DNA from: CAVVAH01 sp963746175
GTDB lineage: Bacteria > Actinomycetota > Actinomycetes > JACCUZ01
Reading direction: 5' to 3'
Assembly: GCA_963746175.1 (NCBI GenBank)
Contig: CAVVAH010000004.1
Span: 186,001 to 250,000 of the forward strand
Length of the DNA stretch: 64,000 nt
Shown here piece after piece: positions 56,044 through 64,000 of this stretch (position 1 is its first letter; each line of letters begins with the position of its first letter). Made by a program: the position numbers and the translations under genes. The notes below the pieces were generated by a model that was not told the DNA's origin, searched no databases, and worked only from the letters and a program-made list of their open reading frames with translations.

Positions 56044-57731
56044 GCGCGCACGGGGCTCCCGGTCAGGGGCACGAGCACCGGGGCAGCGCGGACACCGTCG
56101 ACGCGGTGACGGTCGCCGAGGCGTGGCTGGCCGAGGACCCCGACCCGGACACGCGGGCCGAGCTTCAGGCGCTGCTCGAGGCCGGTGACACCGCGGGGCT
56201 CGCCGACCGGTTCGGCGCCCGGCTCGAGTTCGGTACGGCGGGCCTGCGCGGCGCGCTCGGGGCCGGGCCCAACCGCATGAACCGCGTCGTCGTGACCCAG
56301 GCGGCCGCAGGGCTGGCGGCGTACACGAAGGCGCACGGCGGCAAGGCGGTCGTGGTCGGCTACGACGCGCGGCACAAGTCCGACGTGTTCGCCCGCGACA
56401 CCGCCGAGGTGATGACGGGCGCCGGGCTGCGCGCGTCGGTGCTCCCGCGGCCGCTGCCGACACCGGTGCTGGCGTTCGCGATCCGGTACCTCGGCGTCGA
56501 CGCCGGCGTCATGGTCACCGCGTCGCACAACCCGCCGCAGGACAACGGCTACAAGGTCTACCTCGGCGACGGGTCGCAGATCGTCCCGCCGGCCGACGCC
56601 GAGATCTCGGCCGCGATCGAGGCGGTCGGCCCGCTCGCCACCGTCCCGCGCGGGGACGACTGGGGGACTCTCGGCGACGACGTCCTCGACGCGTACCTCG
56701 ACCGGGTCGCCTCCCTGGTCGACCCGGCGTCTCCCCGCGACCTGCGGATCGTCTACACACCGCTGCACGGGGTGGGCCGCGACGTGGTGCTGGCCGCCTT
56801 CGAGCGGGCCGGCTTCGCCTCGCTCACGGTGGTGACCGAGCAGGGCGACCCGGACCCCGAGTTCCGGACCGTGGCGTTCCCCAACCCCGAGGAGCCGGGC
56901 GCCATCGACCTGGCGCTCGCCGCCGCGGTCGAGCACGACGCCGACGTGGTGCTCGCCAACGACCCCGACGCCGACCGCTGCGCCGTGGCGGTCGCCGACC
57001 CGACGGCCGACGGCGGCTGGCGGATGCTGCGCGGGGACGAGGTGGGCGCCCTGCTGGCCGCGCACCTGGTGCGCCGTGACCCGTCGATCAGCGGCACCTT
57101 CGCCGCCTCGATCGTGTCGTCGTCGCTGCTCGGCAGGATCGCCGCCGCGCACGGCCTGGCGTACCGCGAGACCCTCACCGGCTTCAAGTGGATCTCTCGG
57201 GTCGACGGCCTCCGGTTCGGCTACGAGGAGGCCCTCGGCTACTGCGTCGACCCCGCCGGCGTGCGTGACAAGGACGGCATCTCGGCAGCCCTGCTGATGG
57301 CCGAGCTCGCCGCCACCCTGAAGTCGGAGGGACGGTCGCTGCTCGACCTGCTCGACGACCTCGCGCGCGAGCACGGCCTGCACGCGACCGACCAGCTCTC
57401 GGTGCGCGTCGACGACCCCGCCCTCATCGAGGACGCGATGGCCCGGCTCCGCGCCGAGCCGCCGGCAGCGCTGGGCGGCCGCGCCGTCCAGCGCGCCGAC
57501 GACCTCGCGCAGGGGTCCGACGACCTGCCCCCGACCGACGGCCTGCGCTACCAGCTCGCCGACGGCGGCCGGGTCGTGGTCCGACCGTCCGGCACCGAGC
57601 CCAAGCTCAAGGCCTACCTCGAGGTCGTCGTGCCCGTCACCGCTGACGACGTCGTCACCGCACGCCGTACGGCGGCCGCCGACCTCACCGCGATCAAGCA
57701 CGACGTCGGTGCGGCCCTCAACCTCGGCTGA
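56040..57731 (+). CDS. pmmB: Phosphomannomutase / phosphoglucomutase (PmmB-like)
   Basis: A 563-residue alpha-D-phosphohexomutase. The N-terminal FGTAGLRGALGAGPNRMN segment, the active-site serine S162 in VTASHNPPQDNGYKVY, the metal loop LANDPDADRCAVAV, the sugar loop GYEEALGYCV and the phosphate loop RPSGTEPKLKAYL are all present. It interconverts hexose 1- and 6-phosphates, or ribose phosphates given its place after a nucleoside phosphorylase. GTG 56040 overlaps the PNP stop. A strong hairpin follows its stop. Confidence 0.94.
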   Translation: MSAHGAPGQGHEHRGSADTVDAVTVAEAWLAEDPDPDTRAELQALLEAGDTAGLADRFGARLEFGTAGLRGALGAGPNRMNRVVVTQAAAGLAAYTKAHGGKAVVVGYDARHKSDVFARDTAEVMTGAGLRASVLPRPLPTPVLAFAIRYLGVDAGVMVTASHNPPQDNGYKVYLGDGSQIVPPADAEISAAIEAVGPLATVPRGDDWGTLGDDVLDAYLDRVASLVDPASPRDLRIVYTPLHGVGRDVVLAAFERAGFASLTVVTEQGDPDPEFRTVAFPNPEEPGAIDLALAAAVEHDADVVLANDPDADRCAVAVADPTADGGWRMLRGDEVGALLAAHLVRRDPSISGTFAASIVSSSLLGRIAAAHGLAYRETLTGFKWISRVDGLRFGYEEALGYCVDPAGVRDKDGISAALLMAELAATLKSEGRSLLDLLDDLAREHGLHATDQLSVRVDDPALIEDAMARLRAEPPAALGGRAVQRADDLAQGSDDLPPTDGLRYQLADGGRVVVRPSGTEPKLKAYLEVVVPVTADDVVTARRTAAADLTAIKHDVGAALNLG

Positions 57732-57739
57732 GCCACCAG

Positions 57740-57781
57740 AACTGCATGATCACCGTGAGCTTTCCTGGTGATCATGCAGTT
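57740..57781. terminator. Bidirectional hairpin between convergent genes
   Basis: AACTGCATGATCACC at 57740-57754 pairs perfectly with 57767-57781 across a 12-base loop. It starts nine bases after the phosphomannomutase stop and contains the stop codon of the convergent glycosyltransferase (57772-57774). It is AT-richer than its surroundings and has no T-run. Confidence 0.7.
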
Positions 57782-58938
57782 GTGGTCACGAGGGCTTCGA
57801 GCCGGTCGACCACCTGGTCCGGAGCGGGCATCGCGGCGATCTCGTCGCGCAGGCGTCGGGCGCCCGCGCTGAGGTCCGGCCGGGTCATGACGTCGCGCAC
57901 CGCTGCCGCGATCGCCGACCCGCTCGCCTCGTCCGGGTGCAGGCCGATACCGGCCTCGGCCCGCACCACGCCGGCGGTGTTGCGGAACTGGTCCGCCGCC
58001 TGCGGCAGGCACACCTGCGGCAGCCCGAGCGCGGCCGCGGACAGCACGGTTCCCGAGCCGCCGTGCGACACGACTGCGGCGCAGTGCGCGAGCACCGCCA
58101 CCTGCGGGACCCAGCGCTCCACCCGGACGTGGGCCGGCTGCGGCCCGAGCGCCGCGGGGTCACCGCCGGGGCCGACCGTCGCCAGCACCCGCACGTCGAG
58201 GCCGGCGACCGCGCGCACGGCCGGCTCCAGCACACCGGCCGAGGCGCTGACCGTGCCGAGCGTGACGTAGACGAGCGGCCGGCCGTCGTCCTCGGGCAGC
58301 AGGGCCGGGACCGTGGCCGGGTCCTCGACGGAGTAGAGCTCCGGGCGCGCTGCCTGCACCGCGCCGACGTGGTCCAGCGGCACGGTCTGCAACGACGCCG
58401 GGCAGATGTCGACGTAGAGGTGCTGGTAGCAGCCGGCGTACGGCGGCACCTGCTGCCCATGCTCCGACCAGAGGCCCGCGAGGCGATCCGCCGTCTCGGC
58501 CAGGATCGGTGCCGGGATACCGCCGCCGAAGGCGTGCACCGCGTGCGGCACGCCGAGCAGCGTGGCCACCAGCGGGCCGGCGAGCTCGCCCTGCTCGTGC
58601 ACGACCAGGTCGGGCTGCCACTCGCGCGCCAGCGGCAGCAGCGCCTCGAGCATCGGCGGCGTCCGCGTCTCGCCGAACAGCAGCGGGAAGACGACCGTCG
58701 GCAGGTCCTCCGGGCGCACCCCGGCGAGCGACCGCCGCATCTCGGCGCGGACGGGTGCGATGTCGGCGTCGGTGAGGCCCGCCTCGGCGGCCTCGATGCC
58801 CGCGGCCCGCAGCCGCGAGCAGGCGTCGGCCGAGGTCGCCCACAGGACGGTGTGACCACGCGCGTGCAGCGCCAGGGCCAGCGGCACCATCGGGAGCACG
58901 TGGCCGTACCCCGGCGTCGAGGTCACGAGGACGCGCAT
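57772..58938 (-). CDS. GT1-family (macrolide/UGT-like) glycosyltransferase
   Basis: A 388-residue GT-B enzyme that glycosylates small molecules or lipids. The N-terminal acceptor domain begins MRVLVTSTPGYGHVLPMVPLA, with the catalytic His in GYGHVLP. The C-terminal donor domain has VYVTLGTVSAS, WVPQVAVLAHCAAVVSHGGSGTVLSAA and LPQAADQFRNT, the signature of macrolide and polyene glycosyltransferases. ATG 58938 has GAGGTG five bases upstream and a TAGCGT box about 40 bases away. There is no natural-product cluster beside it, so it could be for detoxification or lipid glycosylation. Confidence 0.92.
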   Translation of the reverse strand: MRVLVTSTPGYGHVLPMVPLALALHARGHTVLWATSADACSRLRAAGIEAAEAGLTDADIAPVRAEMRRSLAGVRPEDLPTVVFPLLFGETRTPPMLEALLPLAREWQPDLVVHEQGELAGPLVATLLGVPHAVHAFGGGIPAPILAETADRLAGLWSEHGQQVPPYAGCYQHLYVDICPASLQTVPLDHVGAVQAARPELYSVEDPATVPALLPEDDGRPLVYVTLGTVSASAGVLEPAVRAVAGLDVRVLATVGPGGDPAALGPQPAHVRVERWVPQVAVLAHCAAVVSHGGSGTVLSAAALGLPQVCLPQAADQFRNTAGVVRAEAGIGLHPDEASGSAIAAAVRDVMTRPDLSAGARRLRDEIAAMPAPDQVVDRLEALVTTTA

Positions 58939-58975
58939 CGGGACACCTCGATCGGTCGGCTGCGCGGACGCGGGG

Positions 58976-58981
58976 ACGCTA
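58976..58981 (-). promoter_or_regulatory. Probable -10 box for the GT1 gene
   Basis: TAGCGT on the minus strand gives a ~31-base leader containing the GAGGTG ribosome site. It is just upstream of the end of the large cyclase-ATPase gene. Confidence 0.4.
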
Positions 58982-58996
58982 CTCCCCGCGGCGAGC

Positions 58997-61900
58997 TCAG
59001 TGCACCAGCTCGGTCGCGGACCCCTGAGCGGGCAGCTCGATCGTCGGTGCGGGCAGCGGCGCATCGGGCAAGCGGTGGACCCCCAGCCGGGCGAGGATCG
59101 TCTGCGAGGCGGCCTCGAGCGCAGCGGCCGCGGGCTCACCGGCGAGCGCCTCGACCCGAGCCCACACGTGAAGCGTGAGAGCGAGCTCGAACTCGGCGTT
59201 CGCCGCCGTGGCACGCTGCCGGCTCGCGTTCAGCCGCTCGATGCCGGCCGCTCGCCGACCGTCCTGGACGAGAGCGACCCCCACGATCCGGTCGAGCATC
59301 GCGAGCGCGACGGGCATCCCGCCCATGGCCTCCGCCTTCGCCGCCGCGGCCTCGGCGAGGGCGAGCGCCGCCGCGGACTCGCCGGCCAGCAGCAGCCGCT
59401 CAGCCTCCCGGCTGTCCAGCTCGACGAGGAAGGCATCCGCACCGATCCGCTCGAAGTGGCGGCGCGACTCCGCGAACAGCTCCCGCGCCTCGTCGTAGCG
59501 GCCGCCGCGGCTCGCGACCCGACCGAGGTTGCTGAGGCAGAGACCCAGGCCCACCGGGAAGGTCACCGACCGCCAGAGCGCGAGCGCCTCACGGAACATC
59601 GTCTCGGCGTCAGCGAGGTCGCCCTGGTCCGACAGGATCTCGCCGATGTTGTTCAGCGCCGTCCCGTCGACCGTGACGTTGCCGGAACGCCGGCAGAGAT
59701 CGCGGGTTCGCTCGTACAGGTGCCGCGCCTCGTCCCAACGGCCCTCGTAGTAGGCGTCGATGCCGAGGTTGTTGAGCACGCCCGCCTGGCCGACCAGGTC
59801 GCCGAGCTGCTCGTAGATCGGCAGCGCCTTCTCCCGGTAGACCTCGGCCTCGGCTGCCCGGCCGAGGTCGGTCAACGCCCAGTCCAGCAGGTAGTAGGCG
59901 TGCGCGAGGGTCGGCTGGTCGCCGAGCCGGTCGGCCTCCTCGGCCGCGCGGTGCAGCAGCGGAAGGCTCTCGGCGTACCGGCCCTGTCGCGCCCGCGCCG
60001 CGCCGTACGACATCGTCAGCTGGGCGTGCAGCCGGGCGGCGTCCTCTTCCGTGCGGCCGTCGATCTTCCGCAGCGCTCGGGTGTACCAGGAGAGTGCGAT
60101 GCTGTAGCGGCCGGACCTCTCTCGGACCCAGCCCTCCTTCTTCAGGAGCGCTGCGACCCGCAGGTCGTCGTCCTGAACGGACTGCCGCGCACCGGCCAGC
60201 GCGCGCGCCGCGTCGTCGTAACGCCCGTCGAGCTCGAGAGCGTCGCCCAGGTGCTCACCGACCTCGGCCCGGTCGCTGGCCGCCACGTCCGGCAGGTGCG
60301 CGGCGGCGTCGAGCGCCCAGCGCAGGAACCTGGCCGCCTCGACCGGTGCAGCGTTGCGCCGGGCACGTTCGCCCGCGACTCGGCAGTGCGTCCAGGCGTC
60401 GGAGTGCCTGTCCGCCAGCCGGAAGTGCAGGGCGAGCAGGTCGACGAGCGACTCCTGGCCCTTGGCGCGCGGGAGGAGGACGTCGCCGACCTTTCCGTGC
60501 AGGACCCGGCGACGGCGGAACGGCAGCCCCTCGTAGGCGACGTCGCGGAGCATCACGTGCTGGAAGCGCATCGTCCCGGTCGGATCGGGCGCGACGAAGC
60601 GGGCGATCTGCCGCAGCTGCGCCCCGACCATGGCGGCCGGCTGGCCCATCACCTCGGCGAGGACGTCGATGTCGAACTTCGCCCCCAGCACGGCAGCGAC
60701 ACGCAGCAGCTCGCGGTCCGCCCGGCCCAGCTGGTCGACGGTCGCGCCGACGACCTCCTCCAACGTGTCCGGCAGGACGGCGAGGTCGGTGCCGTCGCCG
60801 CCGTCGGCCACCGCCTGCAGCAGCTCACGGAGGAACAGCGGGTTCCCCGCTGCTCGCTGCGCCAGCACCGCGCGGGCGCTCGGGACGAGCGGCTGGTCCT
60901 CGGCCACCCGCAGCAGCAGCCGGCTGCTCTCGTCGTCCGAGAGCGGCGTCAGCTCGAGCACAGCGGGCTCGCTGGTGGCGTCCGGGACCCAGCCCTGGTC
61001 CCCGGGACGCCGGGAGACGCAGACCAGCCATGGTCGCTCGGCCACGTGCGAGGTGATGTGACCCAGCAGCTCGCCGGTGGCGTCGTCGAGCCGGTGCGCG
61101 TCCTCCACGAGGATCACGGTCGGTCCGGCGAGGGTTCGGGCCAGCAGGTTCGCCAGCTGCACGTGGCGCACGGTCGCGCGGAACTCGGCACCCAGCGCTG
61201 CGACCTCAGGCGTGTCGTCCATCTCGACACCGACGACCGTCGCGAGCAGCGGCAGCCAGGGCAGCTCGTCCGGAGCGGCTCGCTCGACCGCCGCTGTCAG
61301 CCTCGCGACGACGGTGGCGTCGTCGTCACGAAGTCCGGCGCCGATCAGGCCGCGCATGGCCGAGCGCACGGCGAAGTACGGCGTCGCCGCCGAGTACCGG
61401 CCACCCTCGACCCGCAGCACCGTGACGTCCTCGTGGCCGAGCAGCGTCTCGGCGACGAGCCGGGACTTGCCGATGCCGGCCTCGCCGGAGACCACCACGA
61501 CACCGCCACGACCAGACTGAGCGGACGCGAGCGCGGCGGTCAGCGTGGCGCGCTCCTCCTCGCGGCCGACGAACGGCAGGTCGGAGGTGACCTGGGTGGA
61601 GCGCCGTCCCGTCGGCGGTCCCACCACGGCCGCGAGGACAGGCTGAGACTTCCCCTTGACGGTGAACGGTTCGAGGTGCGTGAGGTCGAAGACACCCGCG
61701 ACGTGGTCGAGCAGCGCCTGGGTCGCGACGACCTCGCCGGGCCCGCCGCGGCCCATGACGCGCGCCGCGAGATTGGTGGCGTCGCCCATGACCGCGTACG
61801 TCCGACGGCCGTCCGTCCCGACGTCGACGGCGAAGGCGCGGCCCCGGTTCACCCCCGCACGCACCATGAGCGGGCCCTGGACGGCCACCGTGTCGCGCAG

Positions 61901-62860
61901 AACGAGCAGGATCCGCTCCTCGTCGCGCTCGCCGAGCCGCGGCGCACCCGCGACGAGGAGGATCTTGCCGCCGTCGGCATCGACATCGGTGGCGAGGAAC
62001 GTCACGTCATGAGCGACGCAGGAGCGCTGCGCGGCGGACACCACCGCTTCCACCGCGGCGGCGACGGCGTCCGGTCCCTCGTCGTCGAGCAGCTCGTCGG
62101 TGCCTCGTATCTGCACGAAGGCCAGGCTGGCGACCCGGTGCTCGCCGTCCTCGCGACCACTGCCGAGATGCTCCCGCAGCACTGCGGGGACGCCCAGCCC
62201 GGCGACCTCGTGCAGGGCCGCGTCCGCGCTCGGGAGAGCGGCAAGTGGTGCACCGCGCAGGACGACCGGACCGTCGTCCGGCACCCGCATCCAGGCCGGG
62301 TCGAGCTGGGCGGCGGCCACCGGCCCGACGAAGATCTCGCCGCCCTGCGCGAGGTTCTCCAGACTGACGGCGGCGGAGACGACCGGCCCGACGGCGAACA
62401 GCTCGCGGTGGCTGTCCCCGACGAGCAGCAGGTGCACGTCACCGGACTCGAACCCGATGGACATCGTCAGCCGCACCCAGCCGCCACCGGTGCGGAACCG
62501 GCGGAAGGGTCGCAGCGCCGTGAGCAGGCCCTCGGCGCAGCCGGCAGCCCTGCGCGCGTGCCCGTCGCCGGTGAACAGGAGCAGCAGCGCGTCGCCCCCG
62601 AACTTCACGAGGTCCCCGCCGGTCTCGGCAGCCACGGCCAGGAGTCGCCCGAAGACGTCGTTGAGGACGTCGGTCAGCTCCTCGGCACCGACCTTGCCCT
62701 GCCGGGCCAGCCGTTCGGTGAGCGGGGTGAAGCCGGAGACGTCGGCGAACAGGATCGTGCCGTCGACCGTGCTGCGCCGGCGTTCGGGGTCCCGGGCCAG
62801 CCAGTCGAGCGCGACCCGGGCGAGGTAGGGCGCCAAGGGGTCCACCCGCTGGTCCTTCAC
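58997..62860 (-). CDS. Soluble adenylyl cyclase-like protein: two cyclase domains, AAA ATPase, TPR
   Basis: A 1287-residue cytoplasmic protein. The first class III cyclase domain (about 30-190) has metal Asp D40 in ILFADVSGF and D90 in LVKFGGDALLLL, but lacks the Asn and Arg transition-state residues. The second (about 240-395) lacks the metal Asps (FVQIRG, GGKILL) but has N363 and R367 in VMGDATNLAARVMG. A NTPase follows with Walker A SGEAGIGKSRL (about 458-468) and Walker B VILVEDAHRLDD, then ~600 residues of TPR-like helices (for example NNLGIDAYYEGRWDEARHLYER). This is the layout of mammalian soluble adenylyl cyclase. GTG 62860 has GAGGAGGG five bases upstream. Activity and input signal are inferred, not shown. 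Confidence 0.9.
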   Translation of the reverse strand: MKDQRVDPLAPYLARVALDWLARDPERRRSTVDGTILFADVSGFTPLTERLARQGKVGAEELTDVLNDVFGRLLAVAAETGGDLVKFGGDALLLLFTGDGHARRAAGCAEGLLTALRPFRRFRTGGGWVRLTMSIGFESGDVHLLLVGDSHRELFAVGPVVSAAVSLENLAQGGEIFVGPVAAAQLDPAWMRVPDDGPVVLRGAPLAALPSADAALHEVAGLGVPAVLREHLGSGREDGEHRVASLAFVQIRGTDELLDDEGPDAVAAAVEAVVSAAQRSCVAHDVTFLATDVDADGGKILLVAGAPRLGERDEERILLVLRDTVAVQGPLMVRAGVNRGRAFAVDVGTDGRRTYAVMGDATNLAARVMGRGGPGEVVATQALLDHVAGVFDLTHLEPFTVKGKSQPVLAAVVGPPTGRRSTQVTSDLPFVGREEERATLTAALASAQSGRGGVVVVSGEAGIGKSRLVAETLLGHEDVTVLRVEGGRYSAATPYFAVRSAMRGLIGAGLRDDDATVVARLTAAVERAAPDELPWLPLLATVVGVEMDDTPEVAALGAEFRATVRHVQLANLLARTLAGPTVILVEDAHRLDDATGELLGHITSHVAERPWLVCVSRRPGDQGWVPDATSEPAVLELTPLSDDESSRLLLRVAEDQPLVPSARAVLAQRAAGNPLFLRELLQAVADGGDGTDLAVLPDTLEEVVGATVDQLGRADRELLRVAAVLGAKFDIDVLAEVMGQPAAMVGAQLRQIARFVAPDPTGTMRFQHVMLRDVAYEGLPFRRRRVLHGKVGDVLLPRAKGQESLVDLLALHFRLADRHSDAWTHCRVAGERARRNAAPVEAARFLRWALDAAAHLPDVAASDRAEVGEHLGDALELDGRYDDAARALAGARQSVQDDDLRVAALLKKEGWVRERSGRYSIALSWYTRALRKIDGRTEEDAARLHAQLTMSYGAARARQGRYAESLPLLHRAAEEADRLGDQPTLAHAYYLLDWALTDLGRAAEAEVYREKALPIYEQLGDLVGQAGVLNNLGIDAYYEGRWDEARHLYERTRDLCRRSGNVTVDGTALNNIGEILSDQGDLADAETMFREALALWRSVTFPVGLGLCLSNLGRVASRGGRYDEARELFAESRRHFERIGADAFLVELDSREAERLLLAGESAAALALAEAAAAKAEAMGGMPVALAMLDRIVGVALVQDGRRAAGIERLNASRQRATAANAEFELALTLHVWARVEALAGEPAAAALEAASQTILARLGVHRLPDAPLPAPTIELPAQGSATELVH

Positions 62861-63083
62861 CCGCACCCTCCTCGGCCTGCTGCGGCCAGTGTGCGGGTCA
62901 CGGGACCGCGGCGTCGATGGAAAGACGGCGATCCGTCCGGTTCTGACTCGATCGGGGCAAATGACCGGCCCGGTCTGACTACGACCTTGATAGCCCAGAC
63001 GGGTCATAGTGCCGATGCCACTGCCGGGACAGGCTGCTTCGCAGGGGCTCGGGGGGACACCGGAGCCCGGGGAGGGCCTGCTC
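62861..63083. other. Divergent intergenic region
   Basis: These 223 bases separate the cyclase-ATPase and the secreted repeat protein. The stretch near 62985-63010 (TTGATA and later CATAGT) is the most AT-rich part and may hold a promoter, but the spacing between the two hexamers is too short for a standard one. I see no RNA gene or repeat here. Confidence 0.4.
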
Positions 63084-64000
63084 ATGCACCGCGTCAACGC
63101 CTGGACCGCGCGCGTCGCACCCGCGCTGCTCGTCGCCGCACTGGTCACCACGCTGACGTCGACCGGCGCCCAGGCGGCTCCGCCGAGCACCGGGCCGGGA
63201 TCGCTGCGCACCACGTTCGCCGCCGACGGCTCGTGGAACGGCGGCTTCAACGCCGACGAGGCCCTGGACTCCGTCGTCGTCCAGCCCGACGGGAAGATCG
63301 TCGCGGCGTTCTACGACGCGAGCGGCGGCATCACCACCGTCCGTCTGCTCCCGGACGGCACACCGGACCCTGGCTGGAACGACAACGAGTCGAACATCTG
63401 GTCATCGGCCGAAACCCCGGGTGACTCCCCGCGCGGCGCGATCGCTCAGGACTCGAGCGGGCGCACGTACGTCACCTCTGCGGTCGCCGTCCCGGCGCCG
63501 TTCCCCGGTGAGGGCACCGTCCAGCAGATCGCGATCCTGCGACTGACGGCCGACGGCCACGACGACGCGACGTGGGGTACCGGCGGCGTGCTGACCGTCG
63601 GGCTCGGCGGTCACGTCAACGACCACGGCACCTCGCTCGCGTTCGACCCGGCCACGCACCGGATGTATGTCGGGGCCTGGCAGGGGCCGAGCGGCAGCAC
63701 GGACTTCGCCGTGATCGCCCTCGACGTGAACACCGGCGCACTCGACACGGCGTTCAGCGGTGACGGCGTCGCCACCACGGACTTCAACGGCCGCGACGAC
63801 ACCGTCCGGGACATCGTCATCGCTCCCGGCGGCGACGTGGTGGCGGTCGGCTACATCAAGAACTCGCCCGGGACGCACGACGACGCGGGCGCGTGGCGGC
63901 TCAACAGCGACGGCAGCCCCGTCGACACCTTCGGGAGCGACGGCAACGGCAAGGCGCAGTTCCAGCTGAGCGCCAGCGGCGGCAACAGCGGCGCGCGCTC
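63084..64000 (+). CDS. Secreted delta-60-repeat (beta-propeller-like) protein, truncated by window end
   Basis: The first 305 residues of an exported protein that runs off the right edge. A signal peptide is clear: VAPALLVAALVTTLTSTGAQAA with an Ala-x-Ala site near residue 33. The mature part is made of repeats with a QPDGKIVAAF-type strand followed by LDTAFSGDGV-type turns, at roughly 50-65 residue spacing, matching the delta_60_rpt family of predicted surface propellers. ATG 63084 has GGAGGG seven bases upstream. It is divergent from the cyclase-ATPase. Function is unknown; adhesion or ligand binding is possible. Confidence 0.85.
   Translation, partial: MHRVNAWTARVAPALLVAALVTTLTSTGAQAAPPSTGPGSLRTTFAADGSWNGGFNADEALDSVVVQPDGKIVAAFYDASGGITTVRLLPDGTPDPGWNDNESNIWSSAETPGDSPRGAIAQDSSGRTYVTSAVAVPAPFPGEGTVQQIAILRLTADGHDDATWGTGGVLTVGLGGHVNDHGTSLAFDPATHRMYVGAWQGPSGSTDFAVIALDVNTGALDTAFSGDGVATTDFNGRDDTVRDIVIAPGGDVVAVGYIKNSPGTHDDAGAWRLNSDGSPVDTFGSDGNGKAQFQLSASGGNSGAR

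Noticed and set aside
59000..63424. A 1474-codon open frame on the plus strand
   Set aside because: It is antisense to the cyclase-ATPase gene, has no recognisable domain, and its long length is a by-product of high GC at third positions. Motifs, ribosome site and domain order all support the minus-strand gene.

Overview
The window is very GC-rich and densely coded. Starts are often GTG, many adjacent genes overlap by exactly four bases (GTGA), and gene content is typical of an actinobacterium: LytR-CpsA-Psr proteins, a biotin-dependent acyl-CoA carboxylase set with an epsilon subunit, a mycothiol-type DinB protein and an LpdA-like quinone reductase. The order acyl-CoA dehydrogenase, purE, purK, GtrA, PH-domain protein, birA, accD, accE, maf, accA, lpdA, purine nucleoside phosphorylase, phosphomannomutase resembles the mycobacterial Rv3274c-Rv3308 region (from memory). 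Overall content suggests a Nocardioidaceae-type organism; this is inference, as no rRNA or other taxonomic marker is present.

Region 1 (143-14469) is a cell-surface polymer locus. A minus-strand operon encodes a Wzm/Wzt-type ABC exporter, two CDP-alcohol phosphotransferases, two GT2 glycosyltransferases (one fused to a TagF-like polyol-phosphate polymerase) and a GT4. A second operon encodes a glycerol-1-phosphate-dehydrogenase-like enzyme and a phosphocholine/inositol-type cytidylyltransferase. Divergent from it are a second TagF-like protein and a glycerophosphodiester phosphodiesterase. Together they look like synthesis, export and turnover of a teichoic-acid-like polymer. Two LCP ligases (14629-16137 and 20075-21301) could attach it to the wall. 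Between the LCP genes lies an unusual pair: a Cys-free, internally duplicated acidic protein and a PqqD-domain/M50 membrane protease (16269-19436).

Region 2 (19462-31881) mixes housekeeping genes: hotdog thioesterase, two acyl-CoA dehydrogenases, UDP-glucose dehydrogenase, a CoA-binding protein, a secreted TIM-barrel-like protein, purE (frameshifted), purK, GtrA and an OmpR-type two-component system. Region 3 (31942-45438) has a frameshifted zinc-ribbon polytopic membrane protein, two tandem small membrane paralogues sharing a promoter element, a carboxyltransferase, a flavin monooxygenase with a LuxR-type regulator nearby, a GAF-GGDEF protein, two genes of the leucine-degradation type (HMG-CoA lyase and enoyl-CoA hydratase), a class III cyclase and a PH-domain protein.

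Region 4 (45458-57731) is the acyl-CoA carboxylase/biotin ligase block followed by lpdA, PNP and phosphomannomutase. Region 5 (57772-64000) holds a GT1 glycosyltransferase, a large protein built like mammalian soluble adenylyl cyclase (two cyclase domains, AAA ATPase, TPR) and a secreted delta-60-repeat protein cut by the window end.

Three normally conserved genes (purE, the zinc-ribbon membrane protein, birA) each carry one extra base in a GC-rich tract, so either this sequence has indel errors or these genes are truly broken. Many genes have a TAnnnT box 6-8 nt before the start codon, consistent with leaderless transcripts. I saw no tRNA, rRNA, CRISPR array, insertion sequence or integrase.
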